This document shows positions 52,276-61,169 of a DNA stretch of 64,000 nt, piece by piece (within the stretch, counting starts at the first letter, position 1; the number at the start of each line of letters is the position of its first letter). A model generated the notes under the pieces. The model saw only the letters and a list, made by a program, of their open reading frames with translations. It was not told the DNA's origin and ran no database searches. A program made the translations under genes and the position numbers. This stretch comes from Vibrio sp. SCSIO 43137 (GTDB taxonomy: Bacteria > Pseudomonadota > Gammaproteobacteria > Enterobacterales > Vibrionaceae), in the NCBI RefSeq assembly GCF_028201475.1, contig NZ_CP116383.1, positions 1,116,001-1,180,000 on the forward strand, given 5' to 3'.

Positions 52276-53607
52276 TTAGGCTGGAGTAACTTCCGCGCTT
52301 CGCTGTTGCGCCCGCAAAAACGGAATCAGCAGCATACCGACAGCCGCAGCGGCAATGGTAATCACACTAAAGAAGCCTTCCCACTGCAGCTCTTCAATCA
52401 CAATGGAAAGAGGGTAACCGGCCAGTGCTGCACCCAGATAACCGAACAGGCCGACAAAGCCGGTGGCGGTACCGGCCAGATCTTTGTGGGAACATTCAGC
52501 CGCTGCCATACCAATCATCATCTGCGGGCCGAAGATAAAGAAACCGATGGAGAACAGGCAGCCGGACAGCACAAAAATATTGTTTAGGGGCATCAGCCAC
52601 AAAGCAGCAACGGAGATAAAAATGCCCAAGGCAAAGATCAGGTTCATCGGTGCACGGTTGCCGTGGAAGAATTTATCCGATCCCCAGCCGCCGAGCAGCG
52701 AGCCCATAAAGCCGCCAACTTCAAACATGGAAACAGCGGTATTAGCGGTGAGTAAGTCCACATGGTGACGGTCTACCAGATAGAGGCTGCCCCAGTCATT
52801 GACCGCGATACGCACCACATACACCAGCAGATAAGAGCTGCACAGAAGCCAGATATATTTGTTACCCAGTACATAGGTTTTAAGAATTTTTCGGAAAGGC
52901 AGCCCTTTCCCTTCTTTCTCCTGCTGCTTTTCCAGCGGGTCATTACGCCAGTCACCGACAGTTGGCAGGCCAATGGTGGTAGGCTTATCCTGCATACGGA
53001 AGGTAAGGAACAGCCCCACCAGAATGGCGATGGTACCGGGAACAATAAAGCCGAAGCGCCAACCCCAGGTAATGGCGATATAGCCGATAAGAATCGGTAA
53101 CAAGGCACCGCTGACATTGATGCAGGTGTTCCAGATAGACCACCAGAAACCCCGCTCTGAACGGGAATACCATGTAGTCAGCAGCTTGGCACAGGCCGGC
53201 CAGCCCCAGCTCTGGAAAAAGGCATTCAGCATCCAGAGCACCACCATAGCCGCCAGCGACGAGCTGAAGCCGAACAGGATATTCACCACACCGGTAGCTA
53301 TCAGCCCAAAACCCATAAAATAGCTGGGATTGGAGTTATCACTGATCATGCCGGAGATAAACTTGGAGGTACCGTAGGTGACATAATAGATGGTGGCAAT
53401 AACACCGATATCGGACGGCTCCCAGCCAAGATCCGTCAGCATCACCGGCATACTGAAGTTAAGGCTCTTACGGGTGAAATAGAAGATACCGTAACCCACG
53501 TACATCGAAAGCATCAGGTGCAGACGCCAGTAGCGGTAAGTGTTGTCGATAATGTGCTTATCTTTAATTTGAGCCACAGGCTGCTTCTGGGATAAAAAGC
53601 CAAACAT
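52276..53607 (-). CDS. uhpC: Sugar-phosphate sensor UhpC
   Basis: UhpC is an MFS-fold membrane protein that senses external hexose phosphate and signals to UhpB rather than mainly transporting. The 443-residue protein shows the organophosphate family signatures: YVGYGIFYFTRKSLNFSMPVML, NAFFQSWGWPACAKLLTTW and GFVGLFGYLGAALAG. It follows uhpB by 11 nt behind AGGAAG. No uhpT is present in the cluster. GlpT elsewhere in the window is a paralogue. Confidence 0.93.
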   Translation of the reverse strand: MFGFLSQKQPVAQIKDKHIIDNTYRYWRLHLMLSMYVGYGIFYFTRKSLNFSMPVMLTDLGWEPSDIGVIATIYYVTYGTSKFISGMISDNSNPSYFMGFGLIATGVVNILFGFSSSLAAMVVLWMLNAFFQSWGWPACAKLLTTWYSRSERGFWWSIWNTCINVSGALLPILIGYIAITWGWRFGFIVPGTIAILVGLFLTFRMQDKPTTIGLPTVGDWRNDPLEKQQEKEGKGLPFRKILKTYVLGNKYIWLLCSSYLLVYVVRIAVNDWGSLYLVDRHHVDLLTANTAVSMFEVGGFMGSLLGGWGSDKFFHGNRAPMNLIFALGIFISVAALWLMPLNNIFVLSGCLFSIGFFIFGPQMMIGMAAAECSHKDLAGTATGFVGLFGYLGAALAGYPLSIVIEELQWEGFFSVITIAAAAVGMLLIPFLRAQQRSAEVTPA

Positions 53608-53618
53608 AACTACTTCCT

Positions 53619-55190
53619 TTAACCTGTGCCTTTGGTGGGCAGATTGACCACAATTCGTGTTCCTTCACTGCCATCGATAGCAATACTTCCGCCAAGGGCG
53701 GTTACCCTTTCTTCCAGACCTTTAAGGCCGGTGCCCTTAGTGCGCCAGTTGGCAGGCAGGCCGACACCGTTATCGCGGTACTCCATACTAAACAGAGCAC
53801 CCGGTAACAAGGTAAGGTGAACATCGCTGGCCTGAGAGTGCTTGGTGGCGTTATTTAACAGCTCCTGAACAATCCGGTACAGGGTGACCGAAGTGATCTC
53901 ATCCAGCAGCTCAGTATTAAAGCCGATATTGAGCTGAAAGCGTACGCCGCGTTCAGCAAACTTCATCTCATTGGCAAGCTGCTTAAGGGCACTTTCCAGA
54001 CCCAGTTCATCAAGAATATGCGGGCGAAGTTGAGTTAACAGCTGGCGGGTGGCGCTGTGAATCTGAAAGGCCAGATCATTAATGGCATCGGCTATCTGCT
54101 TGGTTTGATCTTCTTTGGCGGTACGGTTGGCCAGTGTGGCCTGAATCTGAATCGCGGTAATATTCTGGCCTATCTCATCATGCAGTTCCCGTGCAACAGA
54201 TTTGCGGATATCTTCCTCTACATGCACTAACTGGCGGGTCAGGTTCTGCTTAGCATCCAGCTCATAGGCCAGCTCAGTATTGACCCGTTTTAGCTTCTCC
54301 GACAGCAGGTGCTGTCGGCTGATGGCAATACCCAGTCCCAGCCCGACAATCGCCTGAGTGATCAGAAACAGCTGCATCTCTTCATAAGTGGTAAAAGAGC
54401 CCATTACCTTCTTAGCCAGTGTCAGCAGTACGCTGTTCATCACTGCCGCCAGAACACCACCCTGCCAGCCATAACGGTAGGCCATAAAAATATTGGGTAG
54501 CAGCACCACAATTAGCAGCAACGAAGCCATCTGCTGCTTAAAGCTCAGCTCAGCAATCAGGCCGACGCAGAAGAAAAACGCCATCCATAAAAACGCAGAA
54601 GGGCGCAGGGTCACTTCTTTATGGATCAGGGTAGGGGAGAGTGGCACCCATACTTTACGGTTCAGGTAATCATGCAGCAGGTAGAAAAACGGCGCCAGAA
54701 TAATACCGCCGGTAATGGTGGCGACAGTGCAGCTGTACACAATGGTGACGGACAGAGAAAGAGGCTTGGCCAGCAGAAAGATGGTGCAGGCCTGTAATAA
54801 ACCATTCACCACCACAAAGCCCAGCAGAGCCAGTAGTTGTTGCCAGTAGGTTTCAAGCTGTTTCCACCATGACTGGAGGGGACGAATCAGGGCATAACTG
54901 ACAAAAGGGCCGACAATTAACAGAAAATCGATGGGGTTAAACACCATGGACTTAATAATACCAATTGCAACACAGAGCTCACTAAGCAGCACTACCCACC
55001 AGTGGCGTACCGGCATAATCAGCAGAACCGCTAAGCGCAGGCCGACGGGAAGAAACAGGGCGGCAACATGAATATCCGACACCAGATAACCGCTGATCCC
55101 CCACAGGCAGAACCAGGTGATGGCGTAGATAACAAAGGTAAATACCGCAGTAAACACCTTGCCGATTAACGCTTCTTTCTCATTCATCAT
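53619..55190 (-). CDS. uhpB: Sensor histidine kinase UhpB
   Basis: UhpB has a membrane-embedded N-terminal sensor part (about eight hydrophobic segments, MASE1-like, to about residue 290), a short coiled stretch, then a NarX/UhpB-type DHp domain with H337 in VARELHDEIGQN and a C-terminal ATPase domain (LLNNATKHSQASDV, GLGLKGLEERV region). With UhpC it forms a receptor complex that phosphorylates UhpA. The first ATG overlaps the uhpA stop by 4 nt. Length 523 is close to E. coli UhpB (about 500). Confidence 0.93.
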   Translation of the reverse strand: MMNEKEALIGKVFTAVFTFVIYAITWFCLWGISGYLVSDIHVAALFLPVGLRLAVLLIMPVRHWWVVLLSELCVAIGIIKSMVFNPIDFLLIVGPFVSYALIRPLQSWWKQLETYWQQLLALLGFVVVNGLLQACTIFLLAKPLSLSVTIVYSCTVATITGGIILAPFFYLLHDYLNRKVWVPLSPTLIHKEVTLRPSAFLWMAFFFCVGLIAELSFKQQMASLLLIVVLLPNIFMAYRYGWQGGVLAAVMNSVLLTLAKKVMGSFTTYEEMQLFLITQAIVGLGLGIAISRQHLLSEKLKRVNTELAYELDAKQNLTRQLVHVEEDIRKSVARELHDEIGQNITAIQIQATLANRTAKEDQTKQIADAINDLAFQIHSATRQLLTQLRPHILDELGLESALKQLANEMKFAERGVRFQLNIGFNTELLDEITSVTLYRIVQELLNNATKHSQASDVHLTLLPGALFSMEYRDNGVGLPANWRTKGTGLKGLEERVTALGGSIAIDGSEGTRIVVNLPTKGTG

Positions 55191-55816
55191 TCAGGCAGAA
55201 GGTTGTTTTTAATAGCAAAGCGGATCAGGTCAACATTGTTGGACAGAGACAGCTTGCTAAGAATATTGGCGCGGTGTACATGCACGGTTTTATGGCTGAG
55301 GGAGAGGTCGTAAGCCACCTCTTTAACATCTTTGCCCTGAATCAGATGCTCGAAAATCTCTTTTTCACGTTTGGTCAGCTCATTCAGTGCCGCTGGTGGC
55401 GCAGAAGCGTTGCTCAGGTTAAACAGGGCATCGGCGCACAGATAGCGATCACCGTTAGCAACGGTACGGATAGCAGTCACCAGTTCGCCCGGCCCGCAGC
55501 GTTTAGAAAGGTAACCCAGAGCACCGGCATCAATGGCCTGACTGACAAACGACGCAGAATCGTAGATGCTGAGAATAATCGCTTTTAGATCCGGTTTAAT
55601 ATGCTTAAGGCGGCTAAGCAGGGAGAGGCCGCTTTCATCGGGCATAGAGATATCAATCACCGCCACATTCAGGTCAGGCACAGCGGCAAGGGCATTAAAG
55701 GCCTCTTTTGCGGAGCTGAACTCACCGACTACAGAAATATCCGGTTCGACACTTAACAGCTGAGCGAAGCCAGAACGAACCATGACGTGATCGTCAATTA
55801 GGGCAACAGATATCAT
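55187..55816 (-). CDS. uhpA: Response regulator UhpA
   Basis: A 209-residue NarL-type response regulator. The receiver domain has phospho-acceptor D55 in VIDISMPDESG, plus acidic D8/D9 and the switch Lys in YLSKR; a LuxR-type HTH fills residues about 145-205 (LTKREKEIFEHLIQGKDVKEVAYDL). It is the first gene of uhpABC. The usual UhpA target is uhpT, absent here; afuA is the likely target. Confidence 0.93.
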   Translation of the reverse strand: MISVALIDDHVMVRSGFAQLLSVEPDISVVGEFSSAKEAFNALAAVPDLNVAVIDISMPDESGLSLLSRLKHIKPDLKAIILSIYDSASFVSQAIDAGALGYLSKRCGPGELVTAIRTVANGDRYLCADALFNLSNASAPPAALNELTKREKEIFEHLIQGKDVKEVAYDLSLSHKTVHVHRANILSKLSLSNNVDLIRFAIKNNLLPE

Positions 55817-56029
55817 TGGGGTTTCCTTCTAAAAACGGGGCAATGTTCGCAAAAGGTGATGCTTTTATCAAAAAAGCTGCGGTGAGGTGTGACACTTGTC
55901 GATATTCCTAACTGACCATATCAGCCAGACAGAGCAGGAAATAAGAAGGTTCAGTGGAAGTAAAGTTAAGCAAATTAGCTAATTAATAGCCAGTTAAACG
56001 CAAATGCGCACTTTTTACGGTTTTTCTCC

Positions 56030-56058
56030 TTGACCAAACCCAACATAATCATTAAATT
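56030..56058 (+). promoter_or_regulatory. tRNA-Ser promoter
   Basis: TTGACC and TAAATT are separated by 17 nt, ending 35 nt before the tRNA 5' end. A GC-rich GCGCC stretch after the -10 is typical of stable-RNA promoters. Confidence 0.6.
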
Positions 56059-56093
56059 AGCGCCTCGTTGCCCAGCGTGGTAACCCAAAATAC

Positions 56094-56181
56094 GGTGAGT
56101 TGTCCGAGTGGCTGAAGGAGCACGCCTGGAAAGTGTGTATACGGCAACGTATCGAGAGTTCGAATCTCTCACTCACCGCCA
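56094..56181 (+). tRNA. tRNA-Ser (anticodon GGA)
   Basis: An 88-nt class II tRNA with encoded CCA. The acceptor stem GGTGAGT pairs with ACTCACC, the discriminator is G, the anticodon stem-loop carries CTGGAAA with GGA, a long variable arm (TATACGGCAACGTAT) is present and the T-arm has GTTCGAATC. It reads UCC and UCU codons. It lies alone, between uhpA and the aldehyde dehydrogenase gene. Confidence 0.97.
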
Positions 56182-56186
56182 CATTC

Positions 56187-56214
56187 AAAACCCCAGCAGA
56201 AATGCTGGGGTTTT
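56187..56214. terminator. Terminator after tRNA-Ser
   Basis: A perfect AAAACCCCAGCA/TGCTGGGGTTTT stem with a 4-nt GAAA loop starts 6 nt after the tRNA; A/T flanks on both sides let it also serve the converging aldehyde dehydrogenase gene. Confidence 0.92.
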
Positions 56215-56284
56215 CTTGTTTACTGATAAGTAAATTCAACGGCCTGTAACCTGCTGAAGTAACTGTTTTGCTTTTACGCTATTG

Positions 56285-57697
56285 CTACTTAAGCAGATAT
56301 TTTCTTAAGGTATTGAAAACAAAATCTCTGTGCTTAAGAACAAAGCGGTTTTTCGGCAACCAGCTACTTGAGCGCAGCACGGTTTTTGCCTTTGAGAAGG
56401 TGAGAAAACCCTCGTGTCCGTGATAGTGCCCCATACCTGAGTTGCCCACACCGCCAAATGGCGCATCATCGGCAGCTACATGCATTGCCGTGTCATTAAC
56501 CGCTACGCCACCACTGTGAGTTCGGGTGATAAACGTCTCTATTAGCTGATTGTCATTGGACATAATATACAGAGCCAGTGGTCGCGGCCTGTCATTGATA
56601 TAGCTGATCACCTGTTCAATATTGTTGTAGGTCATCACTGGCAGAATAGAGCCGAATATCTCTTCCTGAAGAATCTTCATTTCCGCAGTTAAGTTGGTCA
56701 CTAAATGAGGATATACCCGTCGCCCCTGATCACTTTCAATCTCTTTCACCGGGTGCACTGTTGCACCATGGGCTTTGGCGTCATCAAGGAAGCCCATTAA
56801 CCGGCTGTACTGACGATCTGACACGATATGGGTCTGGGTGTTATCCGCCCCATTGTCGATATGATATTCCCGGTATCGTTGAATAAAGGCCTCAATAAAC
56901 TCTTGCTCGCGCGCTTCGGGCACAAACACATAATCCGGTGCGACACATATTTGCCCTGAGTTGACCGACTTACCCACAATCAACGCATCTACCGCGATGT
57001 TGATATCGATGTTATCGTCGATAATGGTTGGAGATTTACCGCCCAGCTCAAGGGTGATCGGGGTTAAGTTATCGGCAGCAGAGTGGGCAACCATTTTACC
57101 GACCGTGGAAGAGCCGGTGAAAATCAGGTGGTCAAACGGCAGGGCAGAAAAAGCGGCTCCGACATCTGCTTCACCTTCAATAATACAGATATGCTCACTG
57201 ACATCGTTGATCACTTTGCGCAGGGCAGCATTGGCGTTGGGGGTAAACTCACTCATTTTAATCATTACCCGGTTACCGGCAGCAAGTGCCTGTACTGCCG
57301 GGCCAAGAGCCAGATAAAACGGGAAGTTCCATGGGGTAATCACCCCGACGACGCCGAGAGGCTGGTAGTGAACCGTTACGCTGGAAGGGGCTAACAATAA
57401 CCCTGCATGGCGCTTGGACGGCTTCATCCATTTTTTCAGGTTCTTTATCGCATAGTTAATGCCGGCCACGCTGGGTAAAACATCCGCCATTAAGGTATCG
57501 AACTCGCTGCGGTATCCGTAATCGCGCTTTAGTGCGTCATAAATCTCTTGTTCGTGGCTAAGAATCCCTTTCTTGAGCTTTTTCAGCACCTCTATACGCT
57601 CAGCGTAAGTTGGCGCCGGGTTATTGTTATAGGCGCTTTTCATTTCAGAAAAGTCGCTGTGAAGCTGTTGAGGCTTTACTTTCTGTAAGATTGACAT
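56285..57697 (-). CDS. Coniferyl-type aldehyde dehydrogenase
   Basis: A 470-residue NAD(P)+-dependent aldehyde dehydrogenase of the class 3 / coniferyl aldehyde group. The catalytic Cys is C251 in NSGQICVAPD, the general base Glu is E217 in LELGGKSP, and PWNFPFYLALGPAVQALAAGN and GSSTVGK belong to the cofactor fold. A conserved C-terminal hydrophobic tail follows. The neighbouring TetR gene points the same way, 23 nt upstream, so they are co-transcribed. The true substrate may be other aldehydes, such as fatty or lipid-derived ones. Confidence 0.9.
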   Translation of the reverse strand: MSILQKVKPQQLHSDFSEMKSAYNNNPAPTYAERIEVLKKLKKGILSHEQEIYDALKRDYGYRSEFDTLMADVLPSVAGINYAIKNLKKWMKPSKRHAGLLLAPSSVTVHYQPLGVVGVITPWNFPFYLALGPAVQALAAGNRVMIKMSEFTPNANAALRKVINDVSEHICIIEGEADVGAAFSALPFDHLIFTGSSTVGKMVAHSAADNLTPITLELGGKSPTIIDDNIDINIAVDALIVGKSVNSGQICVAPDYVFVPEAREQEFIEAFIQRYREYHIDNGADNTQTHIVSDRQYSRLMGFLDDAKAHGATVHPVKEIESDQGRRVYPHLVTNLTAEMKILQEEIFGSILPVMTYNNIEQVISYINDRPRPLALYIMSNDNQLIETFITRTHSGGVAVNDTAMHVAADDAPFGGVGNSGMGHYHGHEGFLTFSKAKTVLRSSSWLPKNRFVLKHRDFVFNTLRKYLLK

Positions 57698-57720
57698 AAT
57701 GGTTTCTCTGATTTTATAGA

Positions 57721-58302
57721 TTAAACATCAGCCTTTTTGACGCTATTTATAATGAAGGCCATATTTTTAGTAAAACTTTCTCTGGATGACTCTTCGACCA
57801 ACAAGCCCTTTCCGGCAGAAATCAGCGTGTAGGCAATACCTAGGGCGTTGTCCTCTGCTGCCAGTTTGTGTCGGATCAGATAGTCCGCTAGCCGGGTTCT
57901 GAACCTAAGCGGCCAGTCTTCAACAGATGAGTGAGTTGCTTTTAATGTATCGTCCAGTACCTGAGTACCGTGTTTTTTGGCAATGACTTCAACAGCATTG
58001 CCGATAAACACGTCAAAGGTTTTTTCCAGCCCTTCGGAGGCCTCCAGGCTATTGTCATCCAGTATCTGAAAGATCTCTGAATACATGTTGCTCAGATAGG
58101 TATGAATAACCCATTGATAACACTTATCTTTAGAACCAAATTTTTTATAAACAGATTGTCTGGATAAGCCGGCACTATTGGCAAGATCTTGCATAGACGT
58201 TTTTTGATAGCCGTGTAGGGCAAAGGTCAGCAGCAGTTGCTTGGCCAGACTCTGTTCCTGATGATCGGTTCGGGACATTTCCTGATTCTCTTTTCTCTGC
58301 AT
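57721..58302 (-). CDS. TetR-family transcriptional regulator
   Basis: A 193-residue TetR-type regulator. The N-terminal HTH (about residues 18-60; SMQDLANSAGLSRQSVYKKFGSKD) is clear; the C-terminal ligand domain is not identifiable. An internal ATG eight codons in follows AGGA very closely, so the start is not fully certain. It probably controls its own operon with the aldehyde dehydrogenase. Inverted GTTTACA/TGTAAAC at 58369-58396 upstream is a candidate operator. Confidence 0.88.
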   Translation of the reverse strand: MQRKENQEMSRTDHQEQSLAKQLLLTFALHGYQKTSMQDLANSAGLSRQSVYKKFGSKDKCYQWVIHTYLSNMYSEIFQILDDNSLEASEGLEKTFDVFIGNAVEVIAKKHGTQVLDDTLKATHSSVEDWPLRFRTRLADYLIRHKLAAEDNALGIAYTLISAGKGLLVEESSRESFTKNMAFIINSVKKADV

Positions 58303-59045
58303 GGTCAGATAACCATTAGCGTGTTTATGTGGTTAAATTTACATCAAATGATTTTTTGTCAATTAAAAGTTTACAAAAATACCTTTAAATGTAAACATGC
58401 AAACTTAATGGTCTGGATATTCCTGTTAAAAAGTGACTATGTTAGTCGACCTGATGGGACAGTTCTGTCTGGTGATTTTGAAAGCAGTGATTGTCAGAAA
58501 ATATCGTCAATAGGAAAAAAGCGTCTAATCAAATATGCTCAATTGAGATACCAGTCCGTATCTATATTCTACTTCTGGCATTTTCTCATTCAGGTTGCTG
58601 GTAGATACGCATATTTAACTTATTCGTTGGTTGACTAGTAATAACACTACTTTATTGCTTATAAATCACTTGCATATATGAATGCTTCTATCGTTTGCGC
58701 ACTTTTAACAGTGTTAGAGTTTTTACTTTACCTGTGTGCAATATAATCTATTTTTACTCTTTTATAAAATTTACAAAAATAACTTCTTGTACCAATAAAT
58801 AAACAGTAATAGTAAACGTAATTGTATAAATAAATTAATTTCCATCATAACCAATTGATATGTAATGATTTAATGGTTTGTAATCATAGTTTTTATTATT
58901 GTAATGGTTTGTAAGAAAAGAAGTTATCTTGCGCTTGATGTTGGATGTTTAAAATATAAAAAGCTAGCCTAAATATATTCTTGATTAGGTGGTTACATTT
59001 TTATTTACATGGGTGTCATTTGCTCGTGTCATGTTTGTTATTTTA
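58303..59045. other. AT-rich intergenic region between TetR gene and the T1SS genes
   Basis: About 740 bp of strikingly AT-rich DNA, with stretches near 20% G+C. It holds the candidate TetR operator at 58369-58396 and a 13-mer TAATGGTTTGTAA repeated at 58871-58883 and 58902-58914, starts 31 bp apart. A 133-codon frame covering its first part overlaps the TetR gene and lacks any recognisable protein signature. The region probably carries the promoter of the secretion genes and is a candidate for H-NS-type silencing. Confidence 0.6.
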
Positions 59046-61169
59046 ATGGGTGTCTTTAATCTGGTGGAATCATCAAATTTAAACTGCTATTCAGCAATTA
59101 AATGTAGTGAGATATTGCTTAATCTCAGTGGTGTTCAATACTGTGCTAATTCAGAAGTTAATTCTAAATTAGCATTGAATGATGAATTTAAATTAATTAA
59201 AAAGAAACACAGAGTTTCCATTTGTTTTAAATATCTTAATGTTAAGAAAGTCACCAATGAGATGTTACCTCTGGCTTTTAAAACGAAAGACGGAACATTC
59301 TCAATACTCGCGCAAATGTCAGAACAACAAGCCTTAATTCAGAAAGTGTCTAGTGCGACACCGGATGTAATCTCAGTTGCTGAGCTGGAGAAAAACTGGG
59401 CCAATGAGGTAATACTGCTCAAGCAGGCGTCAATGAAGTTCGATATTTCATGGTTTATTCCTGAATTTAGCCGCTACCGGAAGCTTATTGCTGAGGTACT
59501 GGTATTTTCCCTGATGTTGCAGTTTTTGGCTTTGATCACGCCGCTTTTTTTTCAAGTGGTGATGGACAAAGTCTTAGTGCACAGAGCGTTATCAACACTT
59601 GATGTGTTGGTTATCGTGCTGATTGTGGTTGGAATATTTGATGTCATTCTCAGGGGATTACGGGAATACCTGTTCGCTCATACTGCGAACAGAATTGATA
59701 TCCGCCTTGGCATAAAGTTATTCAGGCATCTGTTGGGGTTGCCATTACTCTATTTCAAAAGCAGACAAGTGGGGGCCATTGTAACAAGGGTTCAAGAGCT
59801 TGATAGCATACGTGATTTCTTAACGGGATCACTGCTCACATTGTCAGTTGATGTTCTGTTTACATTTGTTTTTTTTGCAGTCATGGCATGGCTTTCAACG
59901 GATCTCACTTTGGTTGTTCTGGCAGTTCTGCCTTTCTATTTATTGCTTGCATGGGGAACGACCAAACCACTGCAAAAACGTATTGAAGATCAGTTCCAGA
60001 CATCTGCTGCCAACATGTCTTTTCTTAACGAATCAGTGAGTGGTGCAGAAACGATCAAAAGTCTTGCTGTTGAACCAAGAATGCAACGAAATTGGGAGCA
60101 GCAGACTAATGACATGGTTACGGCAGGCTTTAAAACTCAGACTCTGAACTCCTTTGTTAATCATGGCGTGATGCTGTTACAAAAAGTGTCTGGTGTGCTG
60201 ATTATCTGGATAGGTGCACATAAGGTGATGTCACTTGAACTGACAATAGGGCAACTGATCGCCTTTAACATGATGGCATCCCATGTTAACCAGCCAGTGG
60301 CTAAGCTGATTGAACTGTGGCAGCAGTTTGTCCAGACCCGTGTGGCAATAGATAAGCTCGGAGATATGTTGGATCTTCCCGTTGAGCAAAAGCAGGGTGA
60401 TGAATCTCCTGCTACTTCTCTTAGAGGAGAACTACGCCTCAACAATATTTCATTCCGTTATCAACCTGATTTACCCATGGTGTTAAACAACATCGACCTG
60501 CATATAAAGCCGGGCGAAACCATTGGTATTGTCGGACCTTCGGGTTCGGGGAAAAGCACTCTGACGAAGTTACTGCAAAAGCTTTATACACAGGACGAAG
60601 GAGAGATATTGGTTGATGATCTTTCTATAACGGACATATCACCTTGTTACTTGCGCAGCCAGATAGGTGTCGTTTTACAAGAGAACTATCTGTTTAACAC
60701 CACTGTGAGAGAGAACATAGCAATCCGTGATGTAGCGGTACCACTGGAAGACGTTGTCAAAGCGGCAAAACTGGCAGGTGCTCACGATTTTATACTGCAA
60801 CTTCCCCTTGGGTACGACACGGTAATTGCAGAAGGAGGGAGTTCATTATCCGGAGGGCAGCGTCAGCGGTTGGCGATTGCCCGGGCGTTAATCGCCGACC
60901 CCAGAATTTTGATTTTTGATGAAGCCACCAGTGCGTTGGATGATGAATCTCAGGCCATTATTCAAAGCAACATGGCAAATATTGCCAAAGGCAGAACAGT
61001 TATCAGCATTGCTCATAGGCTATCAACCGTCCGGGATTGCGATCGCATTATTACACTGGAAAAAGGAGAGATCACAGAAATGGGAAGCCATTCAGAGCTG
61101 TTGTCTTTGCAGGGTTGTTATGCACGCTTGTGGAATTTGCAGCAAGAGTTAGCAGAGGAGAAGGTGTAG
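59046..61169 (+). CDS. rtxB: Type I secretion ABC transporter (RtxB/HlyB-like)
   Basis: A 707-residue T1SS exporter, the same length as HlyB. An N-terminal C39-like domain (to about 125) appears to lack a complete catalytic triad, as in RTX exporters. A six-helix membrane domain follows (FDISWFIPEFSRYRKL, ITPLFFQVVMDKVLVHR), then an ATPase with GPSGSGKST, LSGGQRQRLAIARAL, ILIFDEATSALD and AHRLS. Alternative starts lie upstream (GTG at 58989, ATG at 59031); no good ribosome site decides. The adaptor gene follows with no gap. Confidence 0.88.
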   Translation: MGVFNLVESSNLNCYSAIKCSEILLNLSGVQYCANSEVNSKLALNDEFKLIKKKHRVSICFKYLNVKKVTNEMLPLAFKTKDGTFSILAQMSEQQALIQKVSSATPDVISVAELEKNWANEVILLKQASMKFDISWFIPEFSRYRKLIAEVLVFSLMLQFLALITPLFFQVVMDKVLVHRALSTLDVLVIVLIVVGIFDVILRGLREYLFAHTANRIDIRLGIKLFRHLLGLPLLYFKSRQVGAIVTRVQELDSIRDFLTGSLLTLSVDVLFTFVFFAVMAWLSTDLTLVVLAVLPFYLLLAWGTTKPLQKRIEDQFQTSAANMSFLNESVSGAETIKSLAVEPRMQRNWEQQTNDMVTAGFKTQTLNSFVNHGVMLLQKVSGVLIIWIGAHKVMSLELTIGQLIAFNMMASHVNQPVAKLIELWQQFVQTRVAIDKLGDMLDLPVEQKQGDESPATSLRGELRLNNISFRYQPDLPMVLNNIDLHIKPGETIGIVGPSGSGKSTLTKLLQKLYTQDEGEILVDDLSITDISPCYLRSQIGVVLQENYLFNTTVRENIAIRDVAVPLEDVVKAAKLAGAHDFILQLPLGYDTVIAEGGSSLSGGQRQRLAIARALIADPRILIFDEATSALDDESQAIIQSNMANIAKGRTVISIAHRLSTVRDCDRIITLEKGEITEMGSHSELLSLQGCYARLWNLQQELAEEKV

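Noticed and set aside
58237..58638. 133-codon open frame on the plus strand
   Set aside because: It overlaps the TetR gene start region in antisense, lies in AT-rich DNA, has no ribosome site and no recognisable protein features.
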